From JAJYTI01 sp035302145 (GTDB taxonomy: Bacteria; Bacteroidota; Bacteroidia; Flavobacteriales; Flavobacteriaceae): a stretch of 64,000 nt of DNA. The position numbers and the translations under genes were made by a program. Shown piece by piece: positions 1 to 9,131 of this stretch. Numbering within the stretch: position 1 is the stretch's first letter; every line of letters begins with the position of its first letter. The notes beneath the pieces were generated by a model that was not told the DNA's origin, did no database searches, and saw only the letters and a program-made list of their open reading frames with translations. The stretch lies in the NCBI GenBank assembly GCA_035302145.1, contig DATGSX010000159.1, positions 17,860 to 81,859 of the forward strand, written 5' to 3'.

Positions 1-1131
1 TTTTTCATGCAAGGCAATTTCATGTTTGTTGAGTACGGTTGTTTTTTTAGCAAAGTCTCTTTTCTTTGCATTAATAGCTTGTTGTGTTCCTTTTATGTTG
101 CTTATGGCTAATGTAAAAACTTCTTCTTGTTCTTTGGGTGTAAATCTATCGAGTAATTCTTGTTGGCTAGTTAAGATAACCTCTGGTTTGGATTTATCTG
201 TTTCTGTCCGCCTTGGATAAAGTTGCGTAATTCCTGTACGGAAATAAGTTTCTTCGCCAAAATTCTTAATATCGTACGAAAAGCGATTAGCTAATGAATC
301 TATTTCTTGACGCAACTCTGAACTTGTAAACATATTTTGATCGTTGAAATCATTTTCCTGATCAAGGTCTACGTCATTTAGTCTAGAGATGTCGATGTTT
401 AATGTATATTCTTCGAAAAAACTTTTTACGAATGGCATATTATTTTGCTTCGCAGAACTACGAGGTTGAATATCATCGTAATAGTTGCCATTCATCAGTA
501 CTAAAGATAATGTGTTGGATCCTAATTGACTTACGAGCTCCCCTTTTTCAGCAACGATTACTGTGGTGTTTTTATTAGGATTCATAGGGGTTTTCTTATG
601 TATGATTACATCATCTAAAAATTGCCCGTTTTCACCGGATTTCTTTTCTACCTTTATATTAAAATCATCACCTATAGGACTAAATTGTCCTTCAGTAATA
701 GCCATTGCCGGACTGACTTGACTGATATTTCGCCTTAAGTTTTTCCACTTATATTCGGTGTAGGGAATAACATTATTAGCGAAAATATAAGCCACAGCTC
801 CTAGTATTATAATAAAATACATTAAACTACTCATGGCTCGTTGCAGTGAAATACCTGTGGATTTCATTGCAGCAAACTCATAGTTTTCGGCAAGGCTACC
901 AAATACCATGAGCGACGACACCAGAATAGTGAGAGGTAAAACTAGCGGCATGAGTCTAGGCGATACAAACCATAGGAATTTTAAAATCACTCCAGTGTCC
1001 AAGTCTTTCCCCGCTAACTCAGCTATATATAGCCAGATAGTTTGTAGGACAAAAATGAACATCAGAATAATAAAAACACTAAAAAATGTTTTTAAATAGG
1101 CTAGTAAAATGTATCGGTCTAGAATCTTCAC
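1..1131 (-). CDS. LptF/LptG-family LPS export permease (partial, C-terminus off the left edge)
   Basis: Permease subunit of the lipopolysaccharide exporter (YjgP/YjgQ family), which works in the inner membrane with the LptB ATPase to pass LPS to the periplasmic bridge. The frame is open from a GTG at 1131 to base 1, 377 codons; the last membrane helices lie outside the window. Visible are a first membrane helix just after the start (ILDRYILLAYLKTF), a second near residues 55-75 (PRLMPLVLPLTILVSSLMVF), the family loop ENYEFAAMKSTGISLQRAM, a third helix near 100-120, then a long soluble periplasmic domain. GTG is chosen because an in-frame stop lies three codons upstream and AAGGAG sits 5 bases before it. 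It starts 17 bases after lolA and is probably co-transcribed with it. LptF and LptG cannot be told apart here. Confidence 0.9.
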   Translation of the reverse strand, partial: MKILDRYILLAYLKTFFSVFIILMFIFVLQTIWLYIAELAGKDLDTGVILKFLWFVSPRLMPLVLPLTILVSSLMVFGSLAENYEFAAMKSTGISLQRAMSSLMYFIIILGAVAYIFANNVIPYTEYKWKNLRRNISQVSPAMAITEGQFSPIGDDFNIKVEKKSGENGQFLDDVIIHKKTPMNPNKNTTVIVAEKGELVSQLGSNTLSLVLMNGNYYDDIQPRSSAKQNNMPFVKSFFEEYTLNIDISRLNDVDLDQENDFNDQNMFTSSELRQEIDSLANRFSYDIKNFGEETYFRTGITQLYPRRTETDKSKPEVILTSQQELLDRFTPKEQEEVFTLAISNIKGTQQAINAKKRDFAKKTTVLNKHEIALHEK

Positions 1132-1148
1132 AATAGCTCCTTAACGGA

Positions 1149-1793
1149 TTAATCTAATGCGTTTATATAATACCCATTTTGTTCGTATTTTTTATTGTCG
1201 AACTGAAATAGGCTCTCTGAAATTGGTTGGTTGCTTTTAAAGGACTGTACAGTAACTGTATATTTAGTATCGTTATTGTCTATCTGAATAAGCTTGTAAA
1301 TATTTTTTGTATGTACATCAATACCTAACAAAATTCTTTTTATATCGGTGTTTTTGTTGATAGGTTTCAACGCTACGTATTGAATTTCTCTTCCTTTTAC
1401 ATTCTGTTTAATATCCATTTCAGCCTCATATCCATCCTCATAGAATGTTAACATTCTTGAAGGTGTGATTTCTGATTCCATATCTGGATCAAAATTAGAG
1501 ATGGTTACCTCTTCATCTTCTGGTACAATTGTATAGATTTTTTTTCCATCAAAAATCCTTTCTATTCCTAACATCTCTAGCAAGTACTTATCGCCCGAAA
1601 GGCTTACTTTGCCACGAGTTTCTTGGCTTACTCTTTCTTTTGTGTTATTTAGGTTGTATTTAAATTCTATTTGGATATTATCGTAGCTTTTAACCTTTTG
1701 TGACACTTCTTGTAGAAGTTGTGTAGCGCTGTTTTGTGCGCTTGTTACTGTGGCAAAAATAAAGCTAAATAATACAAAGCTTAGGATTCTCAT
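1149..1793 (-). CDS. lolA: Outer-membrane lipoprotein carrier LolA
   Basis: Periplasmic chaperone that carries lipoproteins released from the inner membrane to the outer membrane. The 214-residue protein begins with a signal peptide (MRILSFVLFSFIFATVTSAQ) followed by a LolA-type beta fold; GKVSLSGDKYLLEMLG and IFDGKKIYTIVPEDEE resemble family strands. The frame extends 30 codons further upstream, but that part overlaps the end of ftsK and lacks signal-peptide character, so the ATG at 1793 is preferred; it leaves 10 bases after the ftsK stop. The order ftsK-lolA-lptF/G suggests a co-transcribed envelope unit. Family assignment is good; which lipoproteins it carries is not visible. Confidence 0.88.
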   Translation of the reverse strand: MRILSFVLFSFIFATVTSAQNSATQLLQEVSQKVKSYDNIQIEFKYNLNNTKERVSQETRGKVSLSGDKYLLEMLGIERIFDGKKIYTIVPEDEEVTISNFDPDMESEITPSRMLTFYEDGYEAEMDIKQNVKGREIQYVALKPINKNTDIKRILLGIDVHTKNIYKLIQIDNNDTKYTVTVQSFKSNQPISESLFQFDNKKYEQNGYYINALD

Positions 1794-1803
1794 AATTATT
1801 AGA

Positions 1804-4206
1804 TTATTGTTTTTCTTCTTTAAGTTTTTGATGTAATGCCTCGACAGTTGGAACCAATACGTCTCTTGCTTTACTTCCTTCAAACTGGCCTACAATGCCT
1901 GCAGCTTCTAGTTGGTCTATAATTCTTCCTGCTCGATTGTAACCAATTCGTAGTTTGCGTTGTAAGAGTGAAGCCGATCCTTGTTGCGCAAGTACCAATA
2001 CCTCGGCTGCTTGCTCAAACAAACTGTCTCTATCATCTATGTAATCATCAAGAGCTGTGCCACTTTCCTCTCCTTCGTATTCAGGAAGTAATAAAGCTTC
2101 TGGATAGGCTTTTTGAGATCCGATAAAATCGGTTATTCTTTCTACTTCTGGTGTGTCTACAAAAGCACACTGTAATCGGGTTATCTCATTACCCTGAGTA
2201 AATAGCATGTCTCCACGACCTATAAGTTGATCGGCTCCCGAACCATCTAAAATCGTACGTGAGTCAATTTTACTTGTTACACGAAAAGCTAATCGTGCAG
2301 GGAAGTTGGCTTTAATTATTCCCGTAATTACGTTTACCGAAGGTCTTTGTGTGGCTACAATAAGGTGAATTCCTACTGCTCTAGCTAACTGTGCCAATCG
2401 AGCTATTGGGGTTTCTATCTCTTTTCCAGCCGTCATGATGAGATCTGCAAATTCATCGATTACTAAAACAATATAAGGCAAGAACCTATGACCATTTTCT
2501 GGATTTAGTTGGCGAGACTTAAACTTTTGATTGTACTCCTTTATATTTCGAACCATCGCATCTTTTAGTAAGTCGTATCGCTGGTCCATTTCTATCCCAA
2601 GGGAATTTAAAGTATGTATAACCTTGGTGGTATCTGTAATAATAGCTTCTTCTGTATCGGGAAGTTTTGCAAGATAGTGCCGTTCTATTTTATTGAACAG
2701 AGTAAGCTCTACTTTCTTTGGGTCAATAAGCACAAATTTCACTTCTGCTGGATGCTTTTTATAGAGTAGGGAAGTAAGAATAGCATTAAGACCAACAGAT
2801 TTACCCTGGCCGGTTGCACCTGCTACAAGCATGTGTGGCATTTTTGCAAGATCTACGACAAAAGTTTCGTTGCTGATTGTTTTTCCTAAAGCTAAAGGTA
2901 AGTCCATTTCTGCCTTTTGAAATCTAGAGGAAGCGATTACCGATCGCATGGAAACAATTTTCGGGTTCTTATTAGGTACTTCTATTCCAATAGTTCCTTT
3001 ACCTGGGATAGGCGCTATAATACGAATTCCCAATGCAGCCAAAGATAAAGCTATGTCGTCTTCTAGGTTTTTAATTCTAGAAATTCGAATTCCAGCCTCC
3101 GGAACAATTTCATATAAAGTAACAGTAGGACCTACGGTTGCTTTTATGTTAGCTATGTTTATCTTGTAATTGCTTAAGGTTTGTACAATCCTATCTTTGT
3201 TTTCTTCTAATTCTTCTTGGTTAATTGTAATGGTCCTTCCTTCAGAATAATCTTTTAATAGGTCAATACTTGGAAAACGAAACTTACTAAGCTCTAGTCT
3301 CGGATCAAACTCACCATAGGTTTTTACTAGTTTTTCACTTAGGTTTTCCTCTAATTCCTCTTCCTCAGCAATTTCTTCTACTTCCATTGTAACCTTGAAA
3401 TCTTCTGATTCTAAATTATCTGGGTCGGAATCGTCATCTACTTGAGGTGTGCTGTTTTCGTCATCAACTTCTGCTATCTTTAATTCAATAGGCTCAGCTT
3501 CAACAATTTCGTGTTCCTGTTCAGTTGTAGGTTCATCCTCTAATTCTGTATGGATAGAGGATTCGGTATTTTGCACCTCACGCTCTTGTTTTTTCTTCGC
3601 TCTAGCTTCTGCATTGTTTTTTAACCTCAGCTTATAATTGTTCCAAGCTTCAGAAATGGTTTCTGGAGTAATTTTAAAATGCGTAACAAGTAAAATAATC
3701 AGTAAGAATAATAAAGCGAATACAGTCCCTAATACTCCTATGTTTTGGTTGGATAAATCGTTTATTTCATATCCTATAGTTCCGCTAAGAGTTCCATTTA
3801 TAGCACCAAAGAACCCCAATAGAATACTAAGCCAAAGCATGGTGTATAACCACCAAAACCAAGTTTTTATAAGTGGTTTTTTATCTTTTCCAAAGAAGTA
3901 ATTTCGTCCTGTTTTTATAAGCAAAATGGCAAATAGGAAAGAGGCAATGCCAATGCCCTTATAGATAAATAAATGACCAACACTGGAACCAAATTTTCTA
4001 AGCCAATTTTGAGTTTCCTTTGCATTTCCAGCAACAGCTTCTATTTCACTATGATCTGCTTTCCAAGAAAATAGGTAAGAAGTAAAAGAAAAAAGCAAGG
4101 CTATCCCTAGTAAAAACAAGAAGCTACCAAAAATAACTTGCTGCTTTTTAGACATGCGCAAAGGTTTAGTCTTTAGTTTAGTTTTATTCTTTTTTTTCTT
4201 ACTCAT
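1804..4206 (-). CDS. ftsK: DNA translocase FtsK
   Basis: Septal DNA pump that moves the chromosome terminus through the closing division septum. The 800-residue protein has a basic N-terminus, about four membrane helices in the first 180 residues, a long acidic Glu/Asp-rich linker (about 200-290), then the motor domain. The Walker A motif GATGQGKS lies near residue 460 and the Walker B motif VLVIDEFADLI near 590, followed by ARAVGIHLIVATQRPSVNVI. The C-terminus is the winged-helix gamma domain (LLQRKLRIGYNRAGRIIDQL) that reads polar KOPS-type DNA sites. All domains are present and the length is normal. Upstream, two CAAAnnTA boxes (minus-strand TAnnTTTG) at 4229-4244 may be the promoter. Confidence 0.97.
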   Translation of the reverse strand: MSKKKKNKTKLKTKPLRMSKKQQVIFGSFLFLLGIALLFSFTSYLFSWKADHSEIEAVAGNAKETQNWLRKFGSSVGHLFIYKGIGIASFLFAILLIKTGRNYFFGKDKKPLIKTWFWWLYTMLWLSILLGFFGAINGTLSGTIGYEINDLSNQNIGVLGTVFALLFLLIILLVTHFKITPETISEAWNNYKLRLKNNAEARAKKKQEREVQNTESSIHTELEDEPTTEQEHEIVEAEPIELKIAEVDDENSTPQVDDDSDPDNLESEDFKVTMEVEEIAEEEELEENLSEKLVKTYGEFDPRLELSKFRFPSIDLLKDYSEGRTITINQEELEENKDRIVQTLSNYKINIANIKATVGPTVTLYEIVPEAGIRISRIKNLEDDIALSLAALGIRIIAPIPGKGTIGIEVPNKNPKIVSMRSVIASSRFQKAEMDLPLALGKTISNETFVVDLAKMPHMLVAGATGQGKSVGLNAILTSLLYKKHPAEVKFVLIDPKKVELTLFNKIERHYLAKLPDTEEAIITDTTKVIHTLNSLGIEMDQRYDLLKDAMVRNIKEYNQKFKSRQLNPENGHRFLPYIVLVIDEFADLIMTAGKEIETPIARLAQLARAVGIHLIVATQRPSVNVITGIIKANFPARLAFRVTSKIDSRTILDGSGADQLIGRGDMLFTQGNEITRLQCAFVDTPEVERITDFIGSQKAYPEALLLPEYEGEESGTALDDYIDDRDSLFEQAAEVLVLAQQGSASLLQRKLRIGYNRAGRIIDQLEAAGIVGQFEGSKARDVLVPTVEALHQKLKEEKQ

Positions 4207-4228
4207 GAAACTATTGGCTTAAAGCGTA

Positions 4229-4244
4229 CAAAAATACAAATATA
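4229..4244 (-). promoter_or_regulatory. Possible ftsK promoter -7 boxes
   Basis: Two back-to-back matches to the Bacteroidota -7 element read on the minus strand as TATATTTG and TATTTTTG, 22-37 bases upstream of the ftsK start. Neither has TTG at the ideal 19-base distance, so this is a weak prediction. Confidence 0.3.
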
Positions 4245-4307
4245 TAACTCTAATCATAAGCTTACTAATGCTATTATCATTTACGACAACCTCAGGTTTT
4301 TTAAAAG

Positions 4308-4685
4308 CTAGGATGAAAGCAAGTCATATATTTTAGGAACATAAATAAATAGGCCGATAGCAACGGCTACTAAAGCTACGAAAAATACGGCTCCAGCCGC
4401 AACATCTTTTATGAATCCTATTCGCTCATGATGTTCTGGATGGATAAAGTCACATAACTTCTCTATAGCAGTATTTACTCCTTCTGTGCCTAACACCATT
4501 CCTATTGCTAATAATTGACACATCCACTCCGTAGTGTTAATTTTAAAATACCAACCAGCTATAATGGTAAGTAACGCAATGAAAGCTTGTGCTTGTATAC
4601 TAGCTTCGGTTTTTAGCAGTAGGTAGGCACCTCGAAAAGCATATATAAATGCTCGAAGTCTGTTACTTATAAAGGTGTTTTTCAT
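4308..4685 (-). CDS. dgkA: Diacylglycerol kinase / undecaprenol kinase family protein
   Basis: Small integral-membrane lipid kinase (DagK family). Members phosphorylate diacylglycerol or undecaprenol with ATP at the cytoplasmic face and so recycle lipid carriers. The 125-residue protein has an amphipathic N-terminus (RLRAFIYAFRGAYLLLKTEA), three membrane helices, and both family signatures: EGVNTAIEKLCDFI (catalytic Glu and the ExxNTAIE motif) and IKDVAAGAV. Length is normal. It lies 101 bases upstream of ftsK on the same strand. The substrate cannot be decided from sequence; in Gram-positives this branch acts on undecaprenol, in proteobacteria on diacylglycerol. Confidence 0.9.
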   Translation of the reverse strand: MKNTFISNRLRAFIYAFRGAYLLLKTEASIQAQAFIALLTIIAGWYFKINTTEWMCQLLAIGMVLGTEGVNTAIEKLCDFIHPEHHERIGFIKDVAAGAVFFVALVAVAIGLFIYVPKIYDLLSS

Positions 4686-4858
4686 AGAACTTGAAAGCTT
4701 TAAATCAGATATACTCTATTATTCGATTTTTTCTGGTGTTGGCAATGTGTAAAAGTAGAAATATATTAAGAATAAACATAGCGAATAAACTGTAGCATTC
4801 AAAACAGTTAATATCAACGAATAATGCATTATTAGAAGTATGATGATGCTTCAAATGC

Positions 4859-4894
4859 AAAACGGGGTTGTATTTAAAAAATACAACCCCGTTT
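4859..4894. terminator. Hairpin terminator downstream of the redox unit
   Basis: A perfect GC-containing stem (AAACGGGGTTGTATTT against its complement) with a 4-base A loop, flanked by A- and T-rich sequence. It lies just after the stop of the DUF6952 gene read on the minus strand and probably ends the peroxiredoxin-thioredoxin-DUF6952 transcript. Confidence 0.85.
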
Positions 4895-4921
4895 AAATAT
4901 AATTTAGTAAATGCAGTGAGT

Positions 4922-5170
4922 TTATCTATCTATAGAACCCATCACACGCTGTGCAAAAGTGTTTGCAGCATCGCGTTCTGCCATTCCTTCTTCAATCATC
5001 TTATGAACCTCCACTGCACCACAAAGGTTGGTTATTAATTCCCCAACCACATTCATATCTTCTTCGGTACATAAACGATGTTCGGTGAAAGACTCTAACA
5101 CTTCAATGGTGTTTTCGAGCTTTTCTACATCATTATTTTTCTGAAGGTGTCTAATTATTGGTAACTTCAT
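4922..5170 (-). CDS. DUF6952-family small protein in a redox operon
   Basis: Small (82-residue), acidic, all-helical-looking protein without signal peptide or membrane helix; it resembles the flavobacterial family DUF6952, whose function is unknown. It contains two cysteines (RLCTEED and NLCGAVE) that could be redox-active or bind metal. Its start overlaps the end of the thioredoxin gene by 20 bases, and the thioredoxin in turn follows a 2-Cys peroxiredoxin, so the three form a tight unit. Translational coupling to thioredoxin suggests a role in peroxide detoxification or thiol repair, but that is inference from context only. Confidence 0.75.
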   Translation of the reverse strand: MKLPIIRHLQKNNDVEKLENTIEVLESFTEHRLCTEEDMNVVGELITNLCGAVEVHKMIEEGMAERDAANTFAQRVMGSIDR

Positions 5171-5465
5171 CTACTAACTCTTTTAATTGATCAAACTTAT
5201 TTGTTTGAACTTGGTTAACAAATTTTCCATCCTTAAACGTGGCAAAAGTAGGCAAATTATCTACTGTCGCCAGTTTTCTTGATTCTGGAAATTTTTCAGC
5301 ATTTACAAGCAAGAAGGTAGCTCCTTCTGTCTCTCGTGCTAATTTTTTGAATCTTGGTTTCATCAATCTACAATTTCCACACCATCCGGCCATATATTGC
5401 ACAACAACCGTATCGCCGCTTTCAACGTACTCTTGTAAATTATCTTGTTCTAATTCTTTTGCCAT
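5151..5465 (-). CDS. Thioredoxin-family protein
   Basis: Cytoplasmic thiol reductase of 104 residues with active site WCGNC (Cys29 and Cys32) in place of the classical WCGPC. The cis-proline region is present (VDNLPTFATFKDGKFV). The missing active-site proline usually shifts redox potential, and the CGNC form is met in thioredoxins paired with peroxiredoxins. There is no signal peptide. It sits 22 bases after the peroxiredoxin and overlaps the DUF6952 gene, so it is the likely electron donor for that peroxiredoxin. Confidence 0.9.
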   Translation of the reverse strand: MAKELEQDNLQEYVESGDTVVVQYMAGWCGNCRLMKPRFKKLARETEGATFLLVNAEKFPESRKLATVDNLPTFATFKDGKFVNQVQTNKFDQLKELVDEVTNN

Positions 5466-5487
5466 GATTATTGAATTTAAATATTGT

Positions 5488-6126
5488 TTAGTTTTGGCTT
5501 AAGTAAGCTGCTACTCCTTCTCTGTCGGCAGTCATTGCTTCTTTACCTTCTTCCCAGTTAGCTGGACATACTTCACCTTTTTCTTGTACGTGAGCATATG
5601 CATCAACTAGTCGTAAGTACTCCTGAACGTTTCGTCCTAAAGGCATGTGGTTAATGCTTTCGTGGAATACAGTTCCTTCTTCGTCGATTAGGTAAGTAGC
5701 TCTATAGGTAACGCTATCACCTTCTACAGTGAAGATACCAGTCTCCTCATCATACTTTTCATTTACAATATCTAAAATACCTAAGTGGCTGCTTAGATTT
5801 CTGTTGCTATCTGCTATAAGAGGATAAGTAACACCTTCAATTCCTCCATCGTCTTTTGCTGTGTTTAACCATGCAAAGTGTACTTCAGCAGTGTCACAAG
5901 ATGCTCCAATAACCATTACGTTACGCTTTTCGAACTCTTCTAAAGCCTCTTGAAAAGCGTGTAATTCTGTTGGACATACGAAAGTAAAATCTTTCGGGTA
6001 CCAGAATAATAATACTTTTTTCTTATTCTTAACTGCCTCTTCTAAAACATTGATTTTAAAAGTTTCTCCCATTTCATTGGTTGCGTTTACGCTAATGTTT
6101 GGGAATTTCTTTCCTACAAATGCCAT
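5488..6126 (-). CDS. Typical 2-Cys peroxiredoxin (AhpC/Prx1-like)
   Basis: Reduces hydrogen peroxide, organic peroxides and possibly peroxynitrite using a peroxidatic thiol. Cys51 lies in the invariant context FTFVCPTELHAF, and the resolving Cys187 lies in GEVCPANWEEG near the C-terminus. The 212-residue length fits the typical 2-Cys (AhpC/Prx1) class, which works as a dimer or decamer. It heads the unit Prx-Trx-DUF6952. A near-perfect housekeeping promoter lies upstream (6162-6191). No OxyR-type regulator gene is adjacent, so peroxide control, if any, is not visible. Confidence 0.95.
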   Translation of the reverse strand: MAFVGKKFPNISVNATNEMGETFKINVLEEAVKNKKKVLLFWYPKDFTFVCPTELHAFQEALEEFEKRNVMVIGASCDTAEVHFAWLNTAKDDGGIEGVTYPLIADSNRNLSSHLGILDIVNEKYDEETGIFTVEGDSVTYRATYLIDEEGTVFHESINHMPLGRNVQEYLRLVDAYAHVQEKGEVCPANWEEGKEAMTADREGVAAYLSQN

Positions 6127-6161
6127 AAATATTTAATTTTTTAGGGTTAATTTTCTATATA

Positions 6162-6191
6162 CAAAAGTACGAGGAATCTACCGCAAAACAA
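6162..6191 (-). promoter_or_regulatory. Bacteroidota housekeeping promoter of the peroxiredoxin unit
   Basis: On the minus strand TTG (6191-6189) is followed by exactly 19 bases and then TACTTTTG (6169-6162), matching TTG-N19-TAnnTTTG. The predicted transcript starts near 6155, giving a leader of about 30 bases before the peroxiredoxin ATG. Confidence 0.8.
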
Positions 6192-6263
6192 ATTGTTTAC
6201 AATGTATAATTTTATGGCACTATTAGTTTTGCTTATAGACAGCTGTTTTTGTATAGCATAACG

Positions 6264-7760
6264 TTATTTATTGCTATTGGCGGGAATTAGCTGTCTTATT
6301 TTTATTCGGAAAGCAGCAAATAACAATGTCGTAAAAGGACTTAGCCAGTTAAACATAGCGTATACAAAATAGTCCAGAACATTAACTCCTAGCACACCAC
6401 TATGGTAGGCACCGCAGGTGTTCCATGGAACAAGTACCGACGTAACTGTACCGCTATCTTCCAATGTGCGTGATAGGTTTTCAGGCGCTAATCCTTTGTC
6501 CTTATAGGCTTGGGCATACATTTTACCTGGAATTACTATGGCCAAGTATTGGTCACTAGCTGTTATATTTATGGTTAAGCAACTTGCAACCGTACTGGCA
6601 AACAACCCAAAAGTTGTATGAAATAAGTTAAGCAAAGCTTTACTAATTGCTTTAAGTGCACCTATGGCATCCATAACACCACCAAATACCATAGCACATA
6701 TAATTAGCCAAATAGTATTAAGCATTCCTTGCATTCCGCCTGTTTCAAAAAGTTCTTGCAATAAAGGATTGTCTGTAGGAATAACTGTATCTATCGTTAT
6801 GGCATTCATAATACTTATATATGCAGCTAGTGGTGTCAAGGTTTCTGAATTGGCAAGTGTTTTCAATATTTCTGGTTGAAAAAGTAACGCTGCAAGGCCA
6901 CCAAGCAGGGTCCCTAATAGTAAGGCGATAAGTGGTGAGGTTTTTCTAATGATCAAGTAGATTACAATTCCTGGAACTACAAACAACCATGGGCTAATTA
7001 CAAATGATTCTCTAATAGAGCTTTGTATGTTTCCTGGATCTACATTGCCACTGGCGTCTAAATTTAATCCAATGATTACAAATACTAATAGGGTTACTAG
7101 TATGGTAGGAATCGTTGTATAAAGCATATAGCGGATATGGGTGAATAAATCTGTCCCCGCCATGGCAGGTGCTAAATTTGTTGTGTCGCTTAACGGCGAT
7201 AATTTATCTCCAAAATATGCCCCCGATAATATAGCACCTGCAGTCATTCCCAATGGAATGTTCAAGGCTTCGGCTATTCCAATTAATGCAATACCTACTG
7301 TAGCCGATGTAGTCCAACTGCTTCCTGTTGCTAATGAAATAATTGAGCATATTATAAGTGTAGAGGCAAGAAAGAAAGAGGGTTTTAAAATATCTAAACC
7401 ATAATATATCATAGATGGAATAATGCCACTTATTAGCCAAGTTCCTGCCAAAGCGCCTACCATGAGTAAAATAATAATAGGCGAGGTGGTAGATTTTATA
7501 TTGTTGGCCACTTCCCTCATCATACTTCTATATGAGGTGTTATTGGTGTACCCAACTATTCCCGCAACGGTGGCACCAATTAGTAAGATGAATTGATTGC
7601 TACCAGAAAGAGCATCGTCTTTAAAAGCATAAAAAACATTATAGAATAATAAAGCTATTAAGACAACGATTGGAATTAAGGCTTTGAATAAGGGTAATTC
7701 TGGTCTATCGTTACTAGATTCTACTTCGTTTTTGTCTGCTATTTGCTCTTTATTCTTCAT
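6264..7760 (-). CDS. nhaC: Na+/H+ antiporter, NhaC family
   Basis: Inner-membrane secondary transporter of 498 residues with about 11-12 hydrophobic helices. NhaC-family proteins exchange sodium, or sometimes organic acids such as malate-lactate, for protons. Family segments are visible: ATGSSWTTSATVGIALIGIA, GAYFGDKLSPLSDTTNLAPA (charged and polar residues in the transport core), and near the C-terminus SGTVTSVLVPWNTCGAYHSG. N- and C-termini are short and charged. The gene stands alone, 137 bases beyond the peroxiredoxin start, on the same strand. A sodium antiporter fits a marine lifestyle, which is inference; the substrate is not certain. Confidence 0.9.
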   Translation of the reverse strand: MKNKEQIADKNEVESSNDRPELPLFKALIPIVVLIALLFYNVFYAFKDDALSGSNQFILLIGATVAGIVGYTNNTSYRSMMREVANNIKSTTSPIIILLMVGALAGTWLISGIIPSMIYYGLDILKPSFFLASTLIICSIISLATGSSWTTSATVGIALIGIAEALNIPLGMTAGAILSGAYFGDKLSPLSDTTNLAPAMAGTDLFTHIRYMLYTTIPTILVTLLVFVIIGLNLDASGNVDPGNIQSSIRESFVISPWLFVVPGIVIYLIIRKTSPLIALLLGTLLGGLAALLFQPEILKTLANSETLTPLAAYISIMNAITIDTVIPTDNPLLQELFETGGMQGMLNTIWLIICAMVFGGVMDAIGALKAISKALLNLFHTTFGLFASTVASCLTINITASDQYLAIVIPGKMYAQAYKDKGLAPENLSRTLEDSGTVTSVLVPWNTCGAYHSGVLGVNVLDYFVYAMFNWLSPFTTLLFAAFRIKIRQLIPANSNK

Positions 7761-7865
7761 TCTTTCTTTATGATATAAATAATAACACGTTTGTAATGTT
7801 ACAACTTTAGACTTATATCTGCAACCGATTTAAAAATTAAACCAGTAGTATTATAATGGAATTTA

Positions 7866-7904
7866 AATTAAAAGCAGCTGCCCTTGCTATATAGACAGCT
7901 GCTT
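7866..7904 (-). terminator. Terminator of the PLP-enzyme gene
   Basis: Perfect 9-bp stem AAGCAGCTG / CAGCTGCTT (7872-7880 and 7896-7904) with a 15-base loop. Read on the minus strand it is followed by TTTTAATTT, and it lies 28 bases after the stop of the PLP-enzyme gene. Confidence 0.7.
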
Positions 7905-7931
7905 AACAGTAGACTGATTTTATGCTATAAA

Positions 7932-9131
7932 TTAAATTATCTCTATTTCTTTTAAGCAAGTTAGCATCCTTTGGTAGGTGTTTTCTATGTCATGATCTAA
8001 TCCAATGGAAATTCGGACCAATCCTTTGCTTAATCCCATAGTTTCTTGCTCTTCTTCTGGAATTTCTGATGAGGTAGATGCACCAGGTGCACTAAACAAT
8101 GTTTTATAGAACCCTAAGCTAACAGCCAAATAGCCTAATTTATCATCCTGCATTTTTTCCATCAATGCATCTGCTTTAGCTTGCGAGCCAACATCGATAG
8201 TTAACATGCCCCCGAATCCAAAATCTTTATTCATTATTTTACTGAAAACTTCATGCCCAGGGTGCGATTTTAATCCTGGATAAAGAGTTGGAATTCCGAC
8301 CTCTTCTAGTTTTTTAGCAAGGTACATGGCATTTTTGCTATGCTGCTGAATTCGGATGGGTAAGGTGCGTAAGTTTTTTAATATGGATGCGGCACGAAAA
8401 CTATCCATAGATGCACCCATTAGCATACTTGCTCCTGTGTTTACATCTTTGGTGCTATTTATAAAGTCTTCGTCGGCACAAAGTACGCCTCCCATGGCAT
8501 CGCTACTACCATTTATGTATTTTGTTAGACTATGCAGTACCACATCGGCGCCGTGTAATTGTGGACTGATGCTTAAAGGCGAAAAAGTGTTGTCTACAAA
8601 AAGCTTTAAGTTATTTTTTTTAGAAATTTTCGAAATGGACGGTAAATCAGCTACTTCCAATAGAGGGTTGCTCACGGTTTCACAGTAAATCAATTTCGTA
8701 TTATCCATTATAGCATCTTCTATACTGGGTAAATCAGTAATATCTACAAAGGTAGTTTCTATACCTAGTCTTGGAGCAAAATTCTTTAGAAAAGCATAAG
8801 TACCACCATAAATGGTTCTGCTTGCTATAATATGGTCGCCTGCACCACATAATTGTAATATTGCAGGTACAATAGCCCCCATACCAGATGCAGTCACATT
8901 GGCCGATGGCATATTTTCCATAGTTGCTAATGCTTCGCTTAAATAAGCTGTAGATGGTGAAGTGTGTCGAGAGTATAAAAACATTCCTTCCGTTTCTCCT
9001 TCAAATGTATCGTACATATCTTTAGCTTTTTTAAACGCATACGTACTGGTGTCGGATATAGGAGGGTTAACTTCATAGTTCGGTCCAAAAGTATGGATTC
9101 CTTCTATGGCTTTGGCTGGATTAAAACTCAT
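7932..9131 (-). CDS. Trans-sulfuration-family PLP enzyme (methionine gamma-lyase / cystathionine gamma-synthase type)
   Basis: Cys/Met-metabolism PLP enzyme of 399 residues. The lysine that binds PLP lies in HSLTKYINGSSDAMGG, the cofactor Asp in KLFVDNTFSP, and the phosphate-binding segments in ASGMGAI and YSRHTSPSTAYL. The family includes methionine gamma-lyase, cystathionine lyase and synthase, and O-acetylhomoserine sulfhydrylase. At the position of the methionine gamma-lyase active cysteine (YGC in Pseudomonas) this protein has YGGTYAF, as in cystathionine lyases, so sequence alone does not settle the substrate. The frame extends 15 codons upstream, but the ATG at 9131 (MSFNPAKAIEG) starts the conserved region. 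It is divergent from an Lrp/AsnC gene, a layout also known for methionine gamma-lyase (mdeA-mdeR) in Pseudomonas. Confidence 0.82.
   Translation of the reverse strand: MSFNPAKAIEGIHTFGPNYEVNPPISDTSTYAFKKAKDMYDTFEGETEGMFLYSRHTSPSTAYLSEALATMENMPSANVTASGMGAIVPAILQLCGAGDHIIASRTIYGGTYAFLKNFAPRLGIETTFVDITDLPSIEDAIMDNTKLIYCETVSNPLLEVADLPSISKISKKNNLKLFVDNTFSPLSISPQLHGADVVLHSLTKYINGSSDAMGGVLCADEDFINSTKDVNTGASMLMGASMDSFRAASILKNLRTLPIRIQQHSKNAMYLAKKLEEVGIPTLYPGLKSHPGHEVFSKIMNKDFGFGGMLTIDVGSQAKADALMEKMQDDKLGYLAVSLGFYKTLFSAPGASTSSEIPEEEQETMGLSKGLVRISIGLDHDIENTYQRMLTCLKEIEII

Noticed and set aside
26..1099. Short plus-strand frames at the left edge (26-220 and 908-1099)
   Set aside because: Both are opposite the LptF/G permease frame, which has clear family motifs.
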